The notes beneath the pieces were generated by a model that made no database searches, had not been told where the DNA came from, and saw only the letters and a list, made by a program, of their open reading frames with translations. Below are positions 11,533 to 24,761 of a stretch of DNA of 49,807 nucleotides, one piece after another; within the stretch, counting starts at the first letter, position 1, and every line of letters starts with the position of its first letter. The stretch covers positions 245,835,994 to 245,885,800 of the forward strand of contig JBOZIK010000001.1 of the NCBI GenBank assembly GCA_051453625.1, given 5' to 3'. A program made the translations under genes and the position numbers. Origin of the DNA: Welwitschia mirabilis (lineage: Eukaryota; Gnetophyta; Gnetopsida; Welwitschiales).

Positions 11533-14500
11533 AAGGTTTTATCCTTGAAACATAAGATGCAATACATCTATTTTGTATTCTAAGTAGCTTCTCTTTCTAT
11601 CTCTCCTAATTATTATACTGGCAAAGTTGAATTTATCTTTCTTCAATGCCATATAATTTCTTAAATAAGTTGAAATTTTATCTATAGTCTTATTAATCTA
11701 AGATACTGATCATCATGATAACACCAATCATCTCTTTTGTCAATAAGGATCAACCCTCTAGAAATCCTCTTCTTCCTCTATCCTTCACTTTGAATTCATG
11801 GCATATGTTCTAAGAGTTGTATTTTATATGTAAATAAACCTTTAAAATTTACAAAATATCTTTTGCTATACATGGACTTTCAACCTTTTCTAGTTCCTAA
11901 GGTTATAATGATTAGTTAATTTAGGAGAATGTTATAAGCTAGTATATCTATTATAAGAGGCTAGATAAAGGCCACATAATTAAGTTTGTAAGGAATTTCC
12001 AAGAACATAGTTAAATATACTTATAAAAGGTTGAAAACCATTTAATTTCATAAGACAAAATATCTCAATGACCTCCTTTCTTCAACTAAAATTAAAATAA
12101 ACTTATCATATTAAATCCAAATCTATAATATCAAATATTATAATAGAATAATCTTTCACTTAAAAATCATGACACTCATCTCTATAGATATTATGTTAAA
12201 ATTCCTTAAGCCCAAGATCATAATGTAAGTCTTTTCCACTCCTTTGTTATGTGCTTCTTTAATGCCTCTATGACACTTTTACTTATATAATATAGTTGAA
12301 TTTCCANNNNNNNNNNCAAGGATAAAATATGTAATAAGAAAAGAGAGATCACTTATATATCTTTCTGCTTTAAATAAAAAAAGTAATAAGACATGTACTA
12401 AGTAACTTAAATTGATTGAATCTTTTAATTTATCATTAAATTAAGTAGATAATCTAACCACAGAAATCTAGGTTTCCAAAACAAATATGCCCCGTAAAGA
12501 ACCTAGAATCTAAAAGAAAAGTTTATTTAAAAGTTAACTGAAACATAAAATATTTAAAACATCCAAAGTAGTGATTTATGCTTAGATAAATAAAATAGTT
12601 AAAGCTTAATTAACTATCTATATGAGCTAATACTTATAAATAAATTCATCTAAAAATTTAAGTAAAGGTGAGTAGCAAGCTATAACCCAAGTTCTAGAAA
12701 GGTAATGATTAAAGTATTATCCAAATGTCTATGACATTTAGAGATATCATGGGATCTTGATCAAAGACATAAGAAATAAAACTATATTCTTTTTTTTAAA
12801 TGGTTAAGAAATTAATTTATCAAGAAAACCATAGATAAAATAGTGACAAAACAATGTAAAGCATCTTGATAGAAAGTGAATGTAAAATTCTCATATAATG
12901 CTTAGTTTTTTATGTTATCTAAGCAAGGACTAAGGCATTTCATAATCATCCAAAATAAAAAGGATAGAATATTAAAAGAGAATTAATGTATATATTATTA
13001 GACAAGATATACAATAAGAAAGTAGGCTCTTCACAAGCCACACGACATGTATCATATAATGTAGTATTCACTTTTAACATCCATCATAATCATAAAGGTA
13101 ACAAAAGATTAACTAGCAAAAGACCATGCCATATTTATAGTTTAAATAATAATGAATAGTGGCTAATATCCTAGCCTATACTTAATATATTTTTATAGAT
13201 GCATGTCAATGGTATTTCTCAAATTAGATTTTGATTATGCAACTAAAATCTATATAAGTTATGTTAATATATGAATATAATGCTTAGCTTAGGTAATTAT
13301 ATTGTCTAACATTTAAATATATTTTAATATGTTTAATTAATTAGTTAAAGTTTTAACTCATTTAATGGATTAATTAAGTATAAGAGTAATATAATAATTA
13401 GTCTATTATCAATAGTTAGATTTGTATAAATAATATGCTTAGGTTTCCTTCATTTACACCTTCGTATAGGAAATGTACCAAGGTATTTCTAACTCATAGA
13501 TGATTGTATAAGAAAACACAGCTTGAATATATTTAAGGAATATTCTAAGATAACTTTACATTTATTTAAAAAGGTTATTATAGAGAATTGAACTTGTGAT
13601 CTTATCCTTTTAGGTTTCACTTAATATAAACATATTATTCCATTTGAACTATTAAGTTTTTCATATGTGTTTTATTTAAGATAGATTTGTACAAGAGGTT
13701 TTTTCTTCTTTAATTACTAAATATAATTTTTCCTAATTGATCTAATTTTTTTTAAAATCAATTAATTCTAAAAGAAGAATGAAATTTAAGTTAAAAATAA
13801 AACCATGAAAGAACATTAAATATGTTGCATCTTTAATGTGCTTCTTATTGTGTTGAGCATTTATTTATCTCTTATGGAATTTCTCACCCATTTTTTAAAT
13901 TCTTTTACTTGAATCTTGTACTCAAAAATTGAATACCATATTTTACTTTTTCAAATAAAAATATTTAATGAAGATGGCCTAAATGATGGAAACCAGAGAA
14001 GACTATAGATTGGAGAGTAAGATAATTATGAAGGAATGTATGAGTGACTCATGTATTATAGATGAATCACAATAAGACATCCACTAAAAGTGGATGTAAG
14101 ATGGAATAATCTTGTTTAATACATTATGGTGGCTCTTAAAATAGATGCACATATCCTTCATTCATAGCTTAGGCAAAGGGTAGCTAACATAACATTTGCT
14201 AAGCAAATATTAGGAGAAGTAATGTATTCAAAACTTTAGCTTCAGATGCTAAAATTGAGTTTTAACCATATCAATATTTTAAATTATGTTTGTTTTTGAT
14301 ATTTGATTTGCTTCTTTTATTTCCTAATATAACTTCATTTGTGAATTTGAATTAAATAAATTTACATGAAGATAAATTTACACAAAGAGAGAAGTAGTAG
14401 CAAATCTCATTGATTTAAACATTCTAGTGTATCAATCCATTGGAACATGAGATAAAATGAAAAATGATGTTAAATGTGCATTAAAATCAAAGTTGCAATT

Positions 14501-17186
14501 ATAGATGAAGAAATTTACCATGAAAAATTTAATGGCCAATGATATTTTTCATACTAATGGAGACAATTCTAATAAAGATATCCTTGAACAAGTTCATGCT
14601 AGAGAATTTTGATGAGACACTTTAAAACAATAAGAGATCTCCTCACAAATATTCTAGCCATTTGAAAATTCTAGAATAGTTATAGATATAGTTAAACCTA
14701 GACAGTACAGAGCAGGCATGAAAAACCATGAGTGAATGAAATTCAAAGAGGCAAAAGAAGTTTCCCATCATATGTGAATTGCCTAAAACTATAGAGGAGT
14801 TAGAACAGGATATGTCTCAACCTTTAGCCATTACTATTCATGTAACTTATTTAACATAATTACCATTAATGTTATAGTTAAAATTATATTAATAACTTTA
14901 GTTTTTTTAATAGTCTATGCATAAGCCATTCGGCATATTGATTTTGGATAAAGGGTGCACATTCCCAAAAAGTAAAGACTCAAATTTAGCAAATAATTTG
15001 AGAAATACCTTTGTTAAAAATTCATCATTCGAGAGAGAAATAAGTAGAATCTTTAGTACTAAACATTATGTAGAAGAGGTGATATTAATTTACTAATCAC
15101 ATAAAGTTAACATTTATAATATATTAGTAGAATAATCGTCCTCTTAATTAAAGTTGTTTTCATATTAAGTAAGTTACCTATGAAATAGGTATGTTCATAA
15201 ACAAAAATTAGGATTTACTTCATTCTAATTTAATCCATCTTATTTCCATGTGCACTGGCTTGTGAGGAAAGTTATGTCTAATCTTAAAAAAGTAGAACAA
15301 TAGATGCAAGAACCCTAAAAGTAGAGTAATACATGTTGATTTTCAAAAAAAAAATCATAAGAGTATAACTTAGAGTCTATAATAGGCCTTGCTTACAAAG
15401 ATTTGATAAAAGAAATAGATTCATTATAGGACTATTTAAACTTCTAAAATTTTCTACTTGGACCTAGTATTTACATGTAAATAATGGGTTATATCATAGA
15501 AAGCAAGAGTCGGCCAAAGTAATGATAAATGCGAATTAAAATCACATGATACCAAAATATAAATGTAAAAGAATACCTTTAAAGAAGAATCATAATCATC
15601 AGACATTATTAAAGGGAAAACCTTATTCTCTCTCTCATCCTTGACATTAAAGATATCTATAGTTGGAGATGTCAGTCTTTCTTTTTACAATTGAGAACAA
15701 GAAGAAGCAAGTGAAAAGAACCTTTATTCTAAAGAAAGTAGCTTATTTAGTACTTTTTTTTTGCTTTTAGGACTTAAAGCTAAATTTATTTTAATAAAAA
15801 AGTGTTACTTACATTAATTTAGTAGTAATTTGAAACTTCTCTTAAATTCTACTAATCCCTTTATTTTCCTCAATAGTATCAAGTTCAACAATTACAAACT
15901 ATTGCACTTTCAGGGATTTCTCAAAGAATTTGAACACATATCAATTATGAACGCATCTAATAAGGACTAGGCTTGTGAATAAGCATACAAAAAATCTAGA
16001 ATAGATAGCTTTTAATCATAGATTAAAGAAGCATATACATACTATTACACAAACCATTCCTAATACTATGATGTTCATGCTTGTACAAATAACTAAGTCC
16101 AATCCATTCACAAAAGAACACGTAATCAAAGATATCAAGAGCCATTCATTATCCCTTATTCTCTTAAGATTTCTAGTCACATTCCTAAGGCCCTCTTAAG
16201 CATAAAATTATTTCCATGAGCTAACCTAAAAAGCTGAACCATTGTACATGACTAGATACTTCCTTCCAAAACTATAATCAATCAAATTGACACAATGAAA
16301 TCAAATTTCTCACTAAAAAAACCTAACCTTGTTTAAATTGTAATCTCTTCAATTTGAGTCCTTTGATAGCCTAAAATTCATGCATAATATCTCAATGTCA
16401 CAAGATATTAACCTTCTTTAGACCTAAGACAAATATAATCAAATAAAAATGCATCCTTGCTAAAATAAAATGAAGTAATGAGAGGGTCACCTACAATAAA
16501 TTACATACAAATGTTAATAAAAGAAAATATCAAGATAGATCCACACAATTCAAAGAGTGAAAGAAATTAAAAATAGATCCATCAGACAAAAAAATAGAAA
16601 ATCTAAAAGAAACAATAAAATAGAAGGATGTAGGTGTAATGTAGGATTCTCACATCTTGTATTACTTATGAATTATTTCTATAAATCCTCAATGCACTTA
16701 TTGAATAATTTTACAGATCTTTGGATCTCATCAAATTTCATATTCCTTATGTAATAGACTATAAGGAAAGATGATTGATCCATGGACATGCTCTAAACTA
16801 GACAAAATATGTCAAAACTTTTAATAATAATTAATTAGTAATAATTAATTAATGATAAAGTGAGATGATAATAATAGAGTTCTAGGAGATGAACGGTATC
16901 ACTATAAGCATTGAGCATCTCTTTCTTAGCAGCCTAAACTACATTTCTAAATACTTATACTAGATATTAATAAGTATCTACATAAGTCTCTCTAATTCTA
17001 TTCTCTATAATATCCATGTAATTCATCTACCTTGTTATTAATAGCTAAAACAAATGTATTAGGATGTGTTGGGTATTTTCTATAAAGTGTTTACAAAATA
17101 TTTTAGTTATCTTATTTAACTAATATCATAGACTAGGCTATAATGTTAAAATGTATAATGGTTTCTTAGTGAAATTGCAATCTACG
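11533..17186 (-). other. Interior of the 9.66-19.50 kb element, no domain recognised
   Basis: The interior is bounded by a polypurine tract on the left and a near-perfect initiator-Met-tRNA primer site on the right, both read on the minus strand. About 5.6 kb is very rich in stops. I looked for gag, zinc knuckle, YxDD, integrase H-H-C-C and D-D-E motifs on both strands and could not place any. The element is either non-autonomous or too decayed to read by eye. A 10-N gap lies at 12307-12316. Confidence 0.45.
12307..12316. other. Short assembly gap (10 N)
   Basis: A ten-base N run with no duplicated flank that I can see, unlike the 100-N gaps. Confidence 0.95.
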
Positions 17187-17200
17187 CTCTAATACCAAAA
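17187..17200 (-). other. Primer binding site (initiator Met tRNA type)
   Basis: The minus strand reads TTTTGGTATTAGAGC against the LTR end. It differs from TGGTATCAGAGC at one base, a C-to-T change. A second LTR end with TTTGGTATTAG follows at 17243-17254, so the junction is partly duplicated. Confidence 0.75.
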
Positions 17201-17929
17201 TGTAATGTCCTAAAATCCATAATAGAAAATCTAAATCTTAATCTAATACCAAAGTATAATGTTCTAAATTTTATAATAGATATATTAATGTTACTTGATT
17301 TAATCATCTAAGCTATAAAGATACTTAAAAATTATTTTGTTATAAATAATAAATAATCTTAGCTACATGTTATTTTAAATATATAATCTATGATATAATA
17401 CATTTATAAAACAAAAAATAAGCATATAACTATTGATTTATGGGAACATAAATAAATTCTTCAATTCTTCTAATAAAATGAATATAAATACATTAATAAT
17501 ATATGCAAATACCTATATCACTCTTTTAGTTCTAAAATAAATACGAGTATAATGTTCATGTTTATATAAGTATTACAATTTTATTAGGACATCCAATGCC
17601 TTTCAAATAAATACATCCATCAAAATAACAAGCATGAAAAATAGAACTCTATCCATCTTGCATTAGCTATCGCTTTCTAAAGTCTTCTTTTATAGTGGTT
17701 CTTGTACATGCAAGCATGGTGTGGAAACTATAACCTTCATAGTTCTCAATATGGTTCATGACAAGGTTTAGGTAAGAAAAACCTAAGTACAAGATAGGAT
17801 TCTCAAGAATAATTGAAATATGATTAATACAAGCCAAGAATGCAATGAGAAACAATCCAATATGTACTATTAAATAATCTAAAATGCATTGCAAGATGTG
17901 ACAAAAGTAAAATTTTTAATTTATCTAGC

Positions 17930-18130
17930 TGCACTTATCTAGAGAGAATAAATTACTCCCTTTACTCTCTGTAGGTAATTTATAGTAATCCAAATGCACA
18001 TATCTAGAGGAGACTAATTTACTTCATTTACTCTTTGGATGTAGTTTACTATAATTTAGGCCAACACATTTAAAGGGGATTATTTACTCCCTTTACTCTC
18101 TAAGAAAGATTTTTAGCAATCTAGCATATA
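17930..18130. repeat. Three tandem 65-bp subrepeats inside LTR copy 2
   Basis: Three successive imperfect units share (TTTACT)CCCTTTACTCTCT and a preceding ATCTAGAGG-like block. They start near 17930, 17995 and 18064. LTR copy 1 has only one unit near 10330. This accounts for most of the length difference between the two LTRs. Confidence 0.7.
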
Positions 18131-18574
18131 TCAATTATATGCCAATAAAAGGCCATAAAGATTAATTTAATATGAGTAAGGGTTGAGATGAAAGAATCCT
18201 AAGTAAGTTATGACACATGATGTATGATTTATAACAAAACTTATAAGCTTCAATCAATATGCAAGATACCAAACGAGCTTTTAAAAACAAAAGCATTATG
18301 AAATAGAAAATAAATGCAAGAAAATAAGTAAGTCAAAAACCATATTAAAAACCATATAAAGACATAATAATAGATAATACTATGTAAGAATAAAAAAAAG
18401 GCCATAACCCATATCAAAATTAAGATGAAGATTTGAAAAACTTCTAGAGATTCCTAAGCTCGATGGACTTCTAAGCTATAAGTTAAAATCATCGAGATTT
18501 AATAGCAAAGGCTTTTTTAAGATATGAAATGAGAGAAGAAAAAGGTATTATTTAAAGTAGAGGATAAAGAATGT

Positions 18575-18674
18575 NNNNNNNNNNNNNNNNNNNNNNNNNN
18601 NNNNNNNNNNNNNNNNNNNNNNNNNNNNNNNNNNNNNNNNNNNNNNNNNNNNNNNNNNNNNNNNNNNNNNNNNN
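18575..18674. other. Assembly gap (100 N) with duplicated flanks
   Basis: About 235 bases before the gap (18340-18574) recur after it (from 18675) with a few differences, including a longer A run. This points to overlapping contigs from alleles or close copies. Confidence 0.9.
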
Positions 18675-18966
18675 CCATATCAAAAACTATATAAAGACAT
18701 AATAATAGATAATACTATGTAAGAATTAAAAAAAAAAAAAGGCCATAACCCATACCAAAATTAAGATGAAGATTTGAAAAACTTCTAGAGATTCCTAAGC
18801 TGGATGGACTTCTAAGATCTAAGTTAAAATCATCAAGATTCAATAGCAAAGGCTTTTTTAAGATATGAAATGAGAGAAGAAGAATGTCTTATTTAAAGTA
18901 GAGGATAAATAATGTGAAAAGAGAGAAGAGATCAAAGAGATACCTTCATAAAATAGGATGGCAAAG

Positions 18967-19087
18967 ATGGTGGATGTGGTGGAAGTGGTGAAGGTGCTCA
19001 AAGTGGTGAAAGTGATGGAAGTGATGGAAGTGATGGAAGTGGTAATGGTGATGGAAGTGGTTGAAGTGGTGGAAGTGATGAGGATTA
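18967..19087. repeat. GATGGAAGT minisatellite in LTR copy 2
   Basis: Regular 9-base repeats (GGTGGAAGT, GATGGAAGT) occupy the position that corresponds to 10980-11087 in copy 1. Confidence 0.85.
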
Positions 19088-19503
19088 CTTTACCTTACTA
19101 GTCCTTGGGTTCATAATATTCATCTTAATAAATAATAATGCATTTACTAAAAAAAGGAATAAAAATAAACCACCTCATATACATAATTTTCATGTTTAAA
19201 TAAATGAAAGGTATAACTATTAAACAAGGAAAATAATGCAACCACTAATTTATTCAGTAACATGACCACAACTTTGACCACTACCTTAGCCATAAAAATC
19301 ATCACTAATTACCAAGAATTTACAAGAAGAATGACATTATGAATATTACAAATGAAAGAACTTAAAATAAAAATTGTATCACAAATTTTTCACAATATAA
19401 CTGTATTTCAATGACACTTGTAATAAGCATAATATGGATCCTATAACAAAAAAAATAAAATTTTTAAGCTAAATCTTTGGAACTTGAAAGTATTGATGTG
19501 ATA

Positions 19504-22500
19504 GAAGAAGAAAAACATTCTTTATTAGGGAAGTCATCTTCTGGTAATCTTCTTAATGAATATTCAACTTCTCTAATGATTTGTAACTCAGTTTTATTTT
19601 CATCTCAAATTGATATCTTGCATGAGTTATAAATTAGGCATAAATAAAATAAATAATGGACTATTTATGAATTTGAACACATAAACTTTACCATTTCTAT
19701 TAATGTTTGTCTTTTTTTTTTCTTTTAAGATGCATGCATAGAAGTATATATGGATTCTCTTCTAGTTCATAATGATTTGTATAATCTTAATACATCATAT
19801 AATCTTAAATTCATTCCCTTAAAACTGCTTTCATACTTCACATTGAAAAGCCCTTTTTGAATTTTTCTTTTTTAAGAATTTTAAATTAGATTTTTATTTT
19901 ACAGTAGATTTGAAATGGAAAATTTTAAAAACATTAAAAACATTTTTGATTGATTTTCTCTTCTAAAACCATGCAAGTACTACCATTTTTATAGTTATCA
20001 GTCTAAGCCATTATACTTAGAAAGTCTAAAATCCCATCTATTCCATAAAATAAGCCATCATCACATTAAATATCATCATCCATTCCTTTTAAATTTGATT
20101 TATTTTATAAGGCTAATTAATCATCCTTCCTTTACATACACTTATAATTTTATAAGACTTAATGACCTATGTCGATAACCTTTAATAATTAATGTAATAA
20201 TGATTCCTATTTTTTGTGATATACATTTAGGTAGACATTAAGCAAATTTATATTATTCAATAAAAGGTTATGCTTATTTTTGAGCTACCTTATTAGGGTT
20301 AGTTTTACTTGAGATCTCTAATTTTAAAAAATATGAATGAAAAAGGTGGAAGCCACTTTCATACTATATTTCTCTCTTCAAGCATTTTATGAGGATAAAA
20401 TATTTTTTTATTAGGCTAATAAGCTAATGAACCCTTTTATGCATATGAAAAATGATAAATATGAGAATATTATATTTCATAATTAAGATAGTAATCCTAT
20501 AATTCCTCTTATTGTGCATAAAAAATTTAATAAATATAAGAATTAGATTTAAAAGAAAATATAATATCACTTCTCTAAAAGCACATTTTATTTTCATCAA
20601 ATTATTAAGTTTAGTTAACTACATTAGGGCTATGAACACTTACCTACAATGTAGTTCTAATGATCTACCTATTACATGGTGAATTGTATAAGGGTTATAA
20701 ATTCTCATCAGTAATGTAGCACGAATTCTTTCATGTACTAACATGCTTAATTCTATTATAAGAAAATGTTATAATATTGGATGCTCAATATGATCCAAGT
20801 GCTTGAAACTAAAAAAATGTATAATCTTGAAAATGGTAAATTATTAAAAGAAAAGGTGGAAATTAGAGATGTTCTTATGTTCACTTTCTTTAACTTATGT
20901 ACTTGAGAATTTTCTAATTATTTTTTAAACTTTTACAAGTTAACTTAATGAATATCTTAGTTATTCAATATTTTAGTTGATTAAAATAAATATAAAAACC
21001 ATAAAAAAATTAATAAAGTGGCCATTAACATGGGTATTTTATCTTTTGCTTTCATAAGGATTTATGGTTGAAGTTTATTTCACATTGTATTTTTTGTTTA
21101 TTTCACCCATTTTCATCATTCATTTCACCTTTCCATACTACAGGTATTTATCCTTCCATCTATATGATAGAGCATCCTTAACAATACATTTGTGTTTGTT
21201 GTAATGAAATGTTTTCTTCCATGAGTCATGTTAAGAATAAGATAACATAAACTATTATTGAGATCAAATGATTATTAGACTTTAATTTTCCTAAATTTTT
21301 ATTCATCTTGAGATTTTTTATCATTTTACTATTTTATACCTTACATTTTTCTAACCACTGCATCATAACTTATTCACCATTCCAAAGTTAAGAACTTTTA
21401 CCTTAGAAAACTAGAGTCACTATGAGACCTCACTAGTTTCTTTATCCATTTTTCTTTATTTATCTTCCCATGGCCTATTGTTTTGATTTACAATCATCTT
21501 AGATCAATGCTAGGTTATGATCTTTCACAAACATAAATTGTAACTTGATTTTCGTCCATTTTTCATCTTATTTTGATACTTCATTCATCATCTTGATCTT
21601 CATTTTTAATTTTTTCCTTCATTTTTACCCCTTCTTTCTCTTAAATTTTTGCCTTTTTATTTCTCTCTATTCCTTTCATTATAATAATTATTTGTATCAC
21701 TTAGCAAGTTCTCATAGGATTACCTTCCACTTCATGCATCATTTAGACATCATTTTCATATTACACATTCTCTTTTTATAATTTTTCTTATATGCATAAT
21801 AATTTAAATTTTGCGTTAGAGTGTATCTCTAATTATATAGTGTAATAAAAGGTCACATAATGAGAATATTTATTTTTTAAAATTTAACACATTCTCCCAA
21901 GTTGTATTAAATCTTTTTATCTCTAAAACATTAAAGAAAAATGTCAATTTTGATTATGGATATGACATCTAATTTTTACTGAATTTTTTTGATGAAATCA
22001 TTCAATATTCATACTTTTTACTAAGAATTTAGCAAAAGTCTATTTAGGAGGTATGTTAACATTCATAAATTGATATTTAAACCAAATACATTTGACTAGA
22101 TAAACTTAGTCAAAGTTATTAAAGTAGCTATCTTATATTAAAATTAAGTCTTTAATTATTTTAATATAATTTCTAAACTTATGTACTTTTTTATAATAAT
22201 TTTAATAAAACATTACATTCTAGATGACATACTGAAATTTGAAGGTAAACTAGCTAAAAATGTCAGTTTCATTATTTAGATCATTAGTTCCACTAGTCCT
22301 TTAGATAAAATAGTTGAAGACTTATGTTCTAAAACTATCATGAAAACATTATTAAATTATAGTTATGAGCTTAATTAATTATTACATAAAAATTAACTAA
22401 TATCTTCACTAGCATATAATGTTGGCATAATAAACACATGGCGATGATGTGTAATGACATAGAAGATACATGGTAGTAGCATAAGTTATTAAAAGCATCA

Positions 22501-23201
22501 CAATCGAAAGGTCATGTGCTAGATTCATCATGATAACTTTCACAAGAAGATGAAGTTTCCATATAAGGCTATATGATAAAAATTTTAACACCATTATAAC
22601 CACCATTTATTAATATAAGTAAAATACTTCTAACCACCTTAAATGGTCATGTACTTTTATTTATAGAAATATTTAGTTGGCAAAAGTAGTTAGAACCTTT
22701 AGAGCATCATCCATGAACATGGCCTTTTAAGCACCCCCTTTGGGAGGGGACATGTTTCAAGACTAGTTTTAGGAGTCTATATTAGCTTTACCTTTTTTTT
22801 TTTAATTTAATGTAAATTTTTTTAATGAAATATTAGTTATTCGCTTTTGATTTTAAGTTATAATTAATATCATACTTTTAGTACTTGAGTGAGACTACAT
22901 TGTTGATTTCTTTCATCATTGAATGAGTTTGTAGAGTTTTCTTTTAGCTATAGTAATTTTGTTTAATATATTTTAAGTAGGGTAATTCTTACTTTCCATG
23001 CTTACATAATCTTATGAAAGATTAAAGGAACTAGGAAATCATCAACACTCATGTGATGAATGAGCTTATGCTACCATGATCTAATTTAAGCTTTATTTTA
23101 AGAGTTTATAGGATATTCTTGAACTGAAGTTTTACTATTTTATGATTCAAACTAGACCTTTGTAGTTAGTTCAAAATTCCTTACTATGTGGCCTTTCTAC
23201 T
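19504..23201. other. AT-rich stretch between two gypsy elements, no gene recognised
   Basis: No long frame, LTR pair or pol motif was found. The 78-codon plus frame at 21545-21781 is low-complexity Phe/Ile/Leu/His reading of T-rich DNA. A GC-rich nested hairpin at 22716-22756 is the only compact structure that I can point to. Confidence 0.45.
22716..22756. other. Nested inverted repeat (hairpin) with GC-rich core
   Basis: The outer arms are AACATG (22716-22721) and CATGTT (22751-22756). The inner arms are CCCCT (22735-22739) and AGGGG (22745-22749) around TTGGG. It is unusual in this AT-rich setting. It lacks a T run to mark a terminator, and no flanking gene is known. Confidence 0.5.
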
Positions 23202-23689
23202 TGTAATGTTCCAAATTACAAAATGAAGATTAAACTTTGGATTTAATAAGGAACATTTGAAGAGTGTGTAATAAGTAACTAAATAATACATTAATTAGCT
23301 AAAAAATGAAGTATTTCTTTATTAATATATCAATAGATTATAATAGAATGATATTTTTTGTATGCTTTGTTCTAGACCTAAACTAGTGATTAAAGCTAAA
23401 GATTTGAACTATAATCTTATCCCCATTTATAAGGTCTCGAGGATTAGCTAAGGTTATCATCGGTTACATACACCTTTTATATCCATCTCTTTCTAATACC
23501 CTATGCTTAGGAACCAAGAAAAAGGGACATAATGTTACAAATTAAGGTTCACATCCTTTTATTATATTTAGAACAAAATGTTATAATTTAAGGATCATAC
23601 CCTTTTGTTATATAGTAATCATGCTTAATTATGTTCTTAATTATATTTAATAATAAACATTTAATTAAAAGTAATTTTAGAACATTACA
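23202..23689 (-). repeat. 3' LTR of the 23-28 kb gypsy element
   Basis: It is 488 bp, beginning TGTAATGTTC and ending GAACATTACA, a perfect 10-bp terminal inverted repeat. It aligns over its full length with 27448-27889, sharing AATGAAGTAT, CTTATCCCCAT, GGGACATAAT and TTAAAAGTAATTTTAGAAC. The differences I checked at the ends are all transitions. Confidence 0.85.
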
Positions 23690-23703
23690 TTTCCTTCCCA
23701 TTA
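23690..23703 (-). other. Polypurine tract of the 23-28 kb element
   Basis: The minus strand reads AATGGGAAGGAAA directly before the LTR start TGTAATGTTC. This is the expected plus-strand priming site and sets the minus-strand orientation. Confidence 0.65.
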
Positions 23704-24761
23704 ATTCTAGATAATCCTTGAATGTTAACTCTTTAATGAATGAATCACTTATACTTATGTTCCTTAGTTATTTATCTATAGTCTCAATCATTAACTCTTT
23801 AATAGATGGATCACTTTTTTCTACATCCCCTAGTCATCTATTGTATGGAAATTTAATTAATAATATAAAAATAATCATATGATAAATATTCATCACATAT
23901 TTTTCACTAAATGGAAAAAGGTTTTGATGCATCCCATCAAGTGTATAATCTTGAACTTTGTTATATCACTTTAAAAGAATGACATGGATTATTGGATGAA
24001 GTTAAAGCATCTCAGATAGTGATTTAACTTATCATTTAAATTTTTAATTCTTATTACAATTTATAATAGTATTTAATCTTCTATTTTAATATTTAACTAG
24101 AATATGTTTAATTTAAGATTAATTATACTAATCTTAAGCTACTTATCAATGTCGTTTAAACCCTATTGATGAACTCATCAAATGTTTTTTTCCTTAGAAT
24201 GTGCGTTTTTATTTATTTAAAATGCAACCAACTCATTGGAGTTGAGTAGTCTCTTTCATACATAGCCTTAAAAGATGAGAATTGAATTGAGGTCTAGAAT
24301 GTCTTTTAGCTTCTAGATGATAAGTGGTACTAAAATTTAGATAACAACTGGGGATCTCTATTTTAATTAATATCCTATAATATTCGATGAAATCTAAAAG
24401 TTCTTACATATCCTCCACTCTTGAGCATTGATTCTATAAATGAATATAAAACTAGTAAGATTGGTTAATGGAATATTATTCTAATGTTTAATTTCTTATT
24501 CTTCTTTTATAAAATCCTACTCATTAAAGATGATGATATTTAATTTATGAAATAATGGATTAGAAAAAATTATAAGAGATATTACTATTTGCTAAGAAAT
24601 TAATACAAAAACAAGGAATTAAAACATGTAATTATAAAACTAAAAGTAACTAGAAGCAAACATATGTAGAGAGTAGTGTATAGGGTTTTTGCAAGAGGTA
24701 CTTGATGTTACTATTCTTAAGATTCTTTCTATATGAAAGAAGTAGTACTTTAACACTTTAA

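Larger units (their letters stand above)
17201..19503 (-). repeat. LTR copy 2 (5' LTR) of the minus-strand gypsy-type element
   Basis: Direct repeat of 9662-11516, beginning TGTAATGTCC and ending GATGTGATA. It includes a 100-N gap and a duplicated flank of about 235 bases. Removing these, and starting from the second LTR end at 17255, leaves about 1.91 kb. The excess over copy 1 is mostly an internal triplication at 17930-18130. The right flank (GAAGAAGAAAAAC) has no polypurine tract on the minus strand, so this looks like the true outer 5' end of the element. Confidence 0.75.

Noticed and set aside
21545-21781. 78-codon Phe/Ile-rich frame as a membrane protein
   Set aside because: T-rich low-complexity DNA gives this by chance. 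There is no homology and no conserved start context.
22409-22606. 65-codon minus frame as a small gene
   Set aside because: No domain, no supporting neighbours, composition like the surrounding AT-rich DNA.
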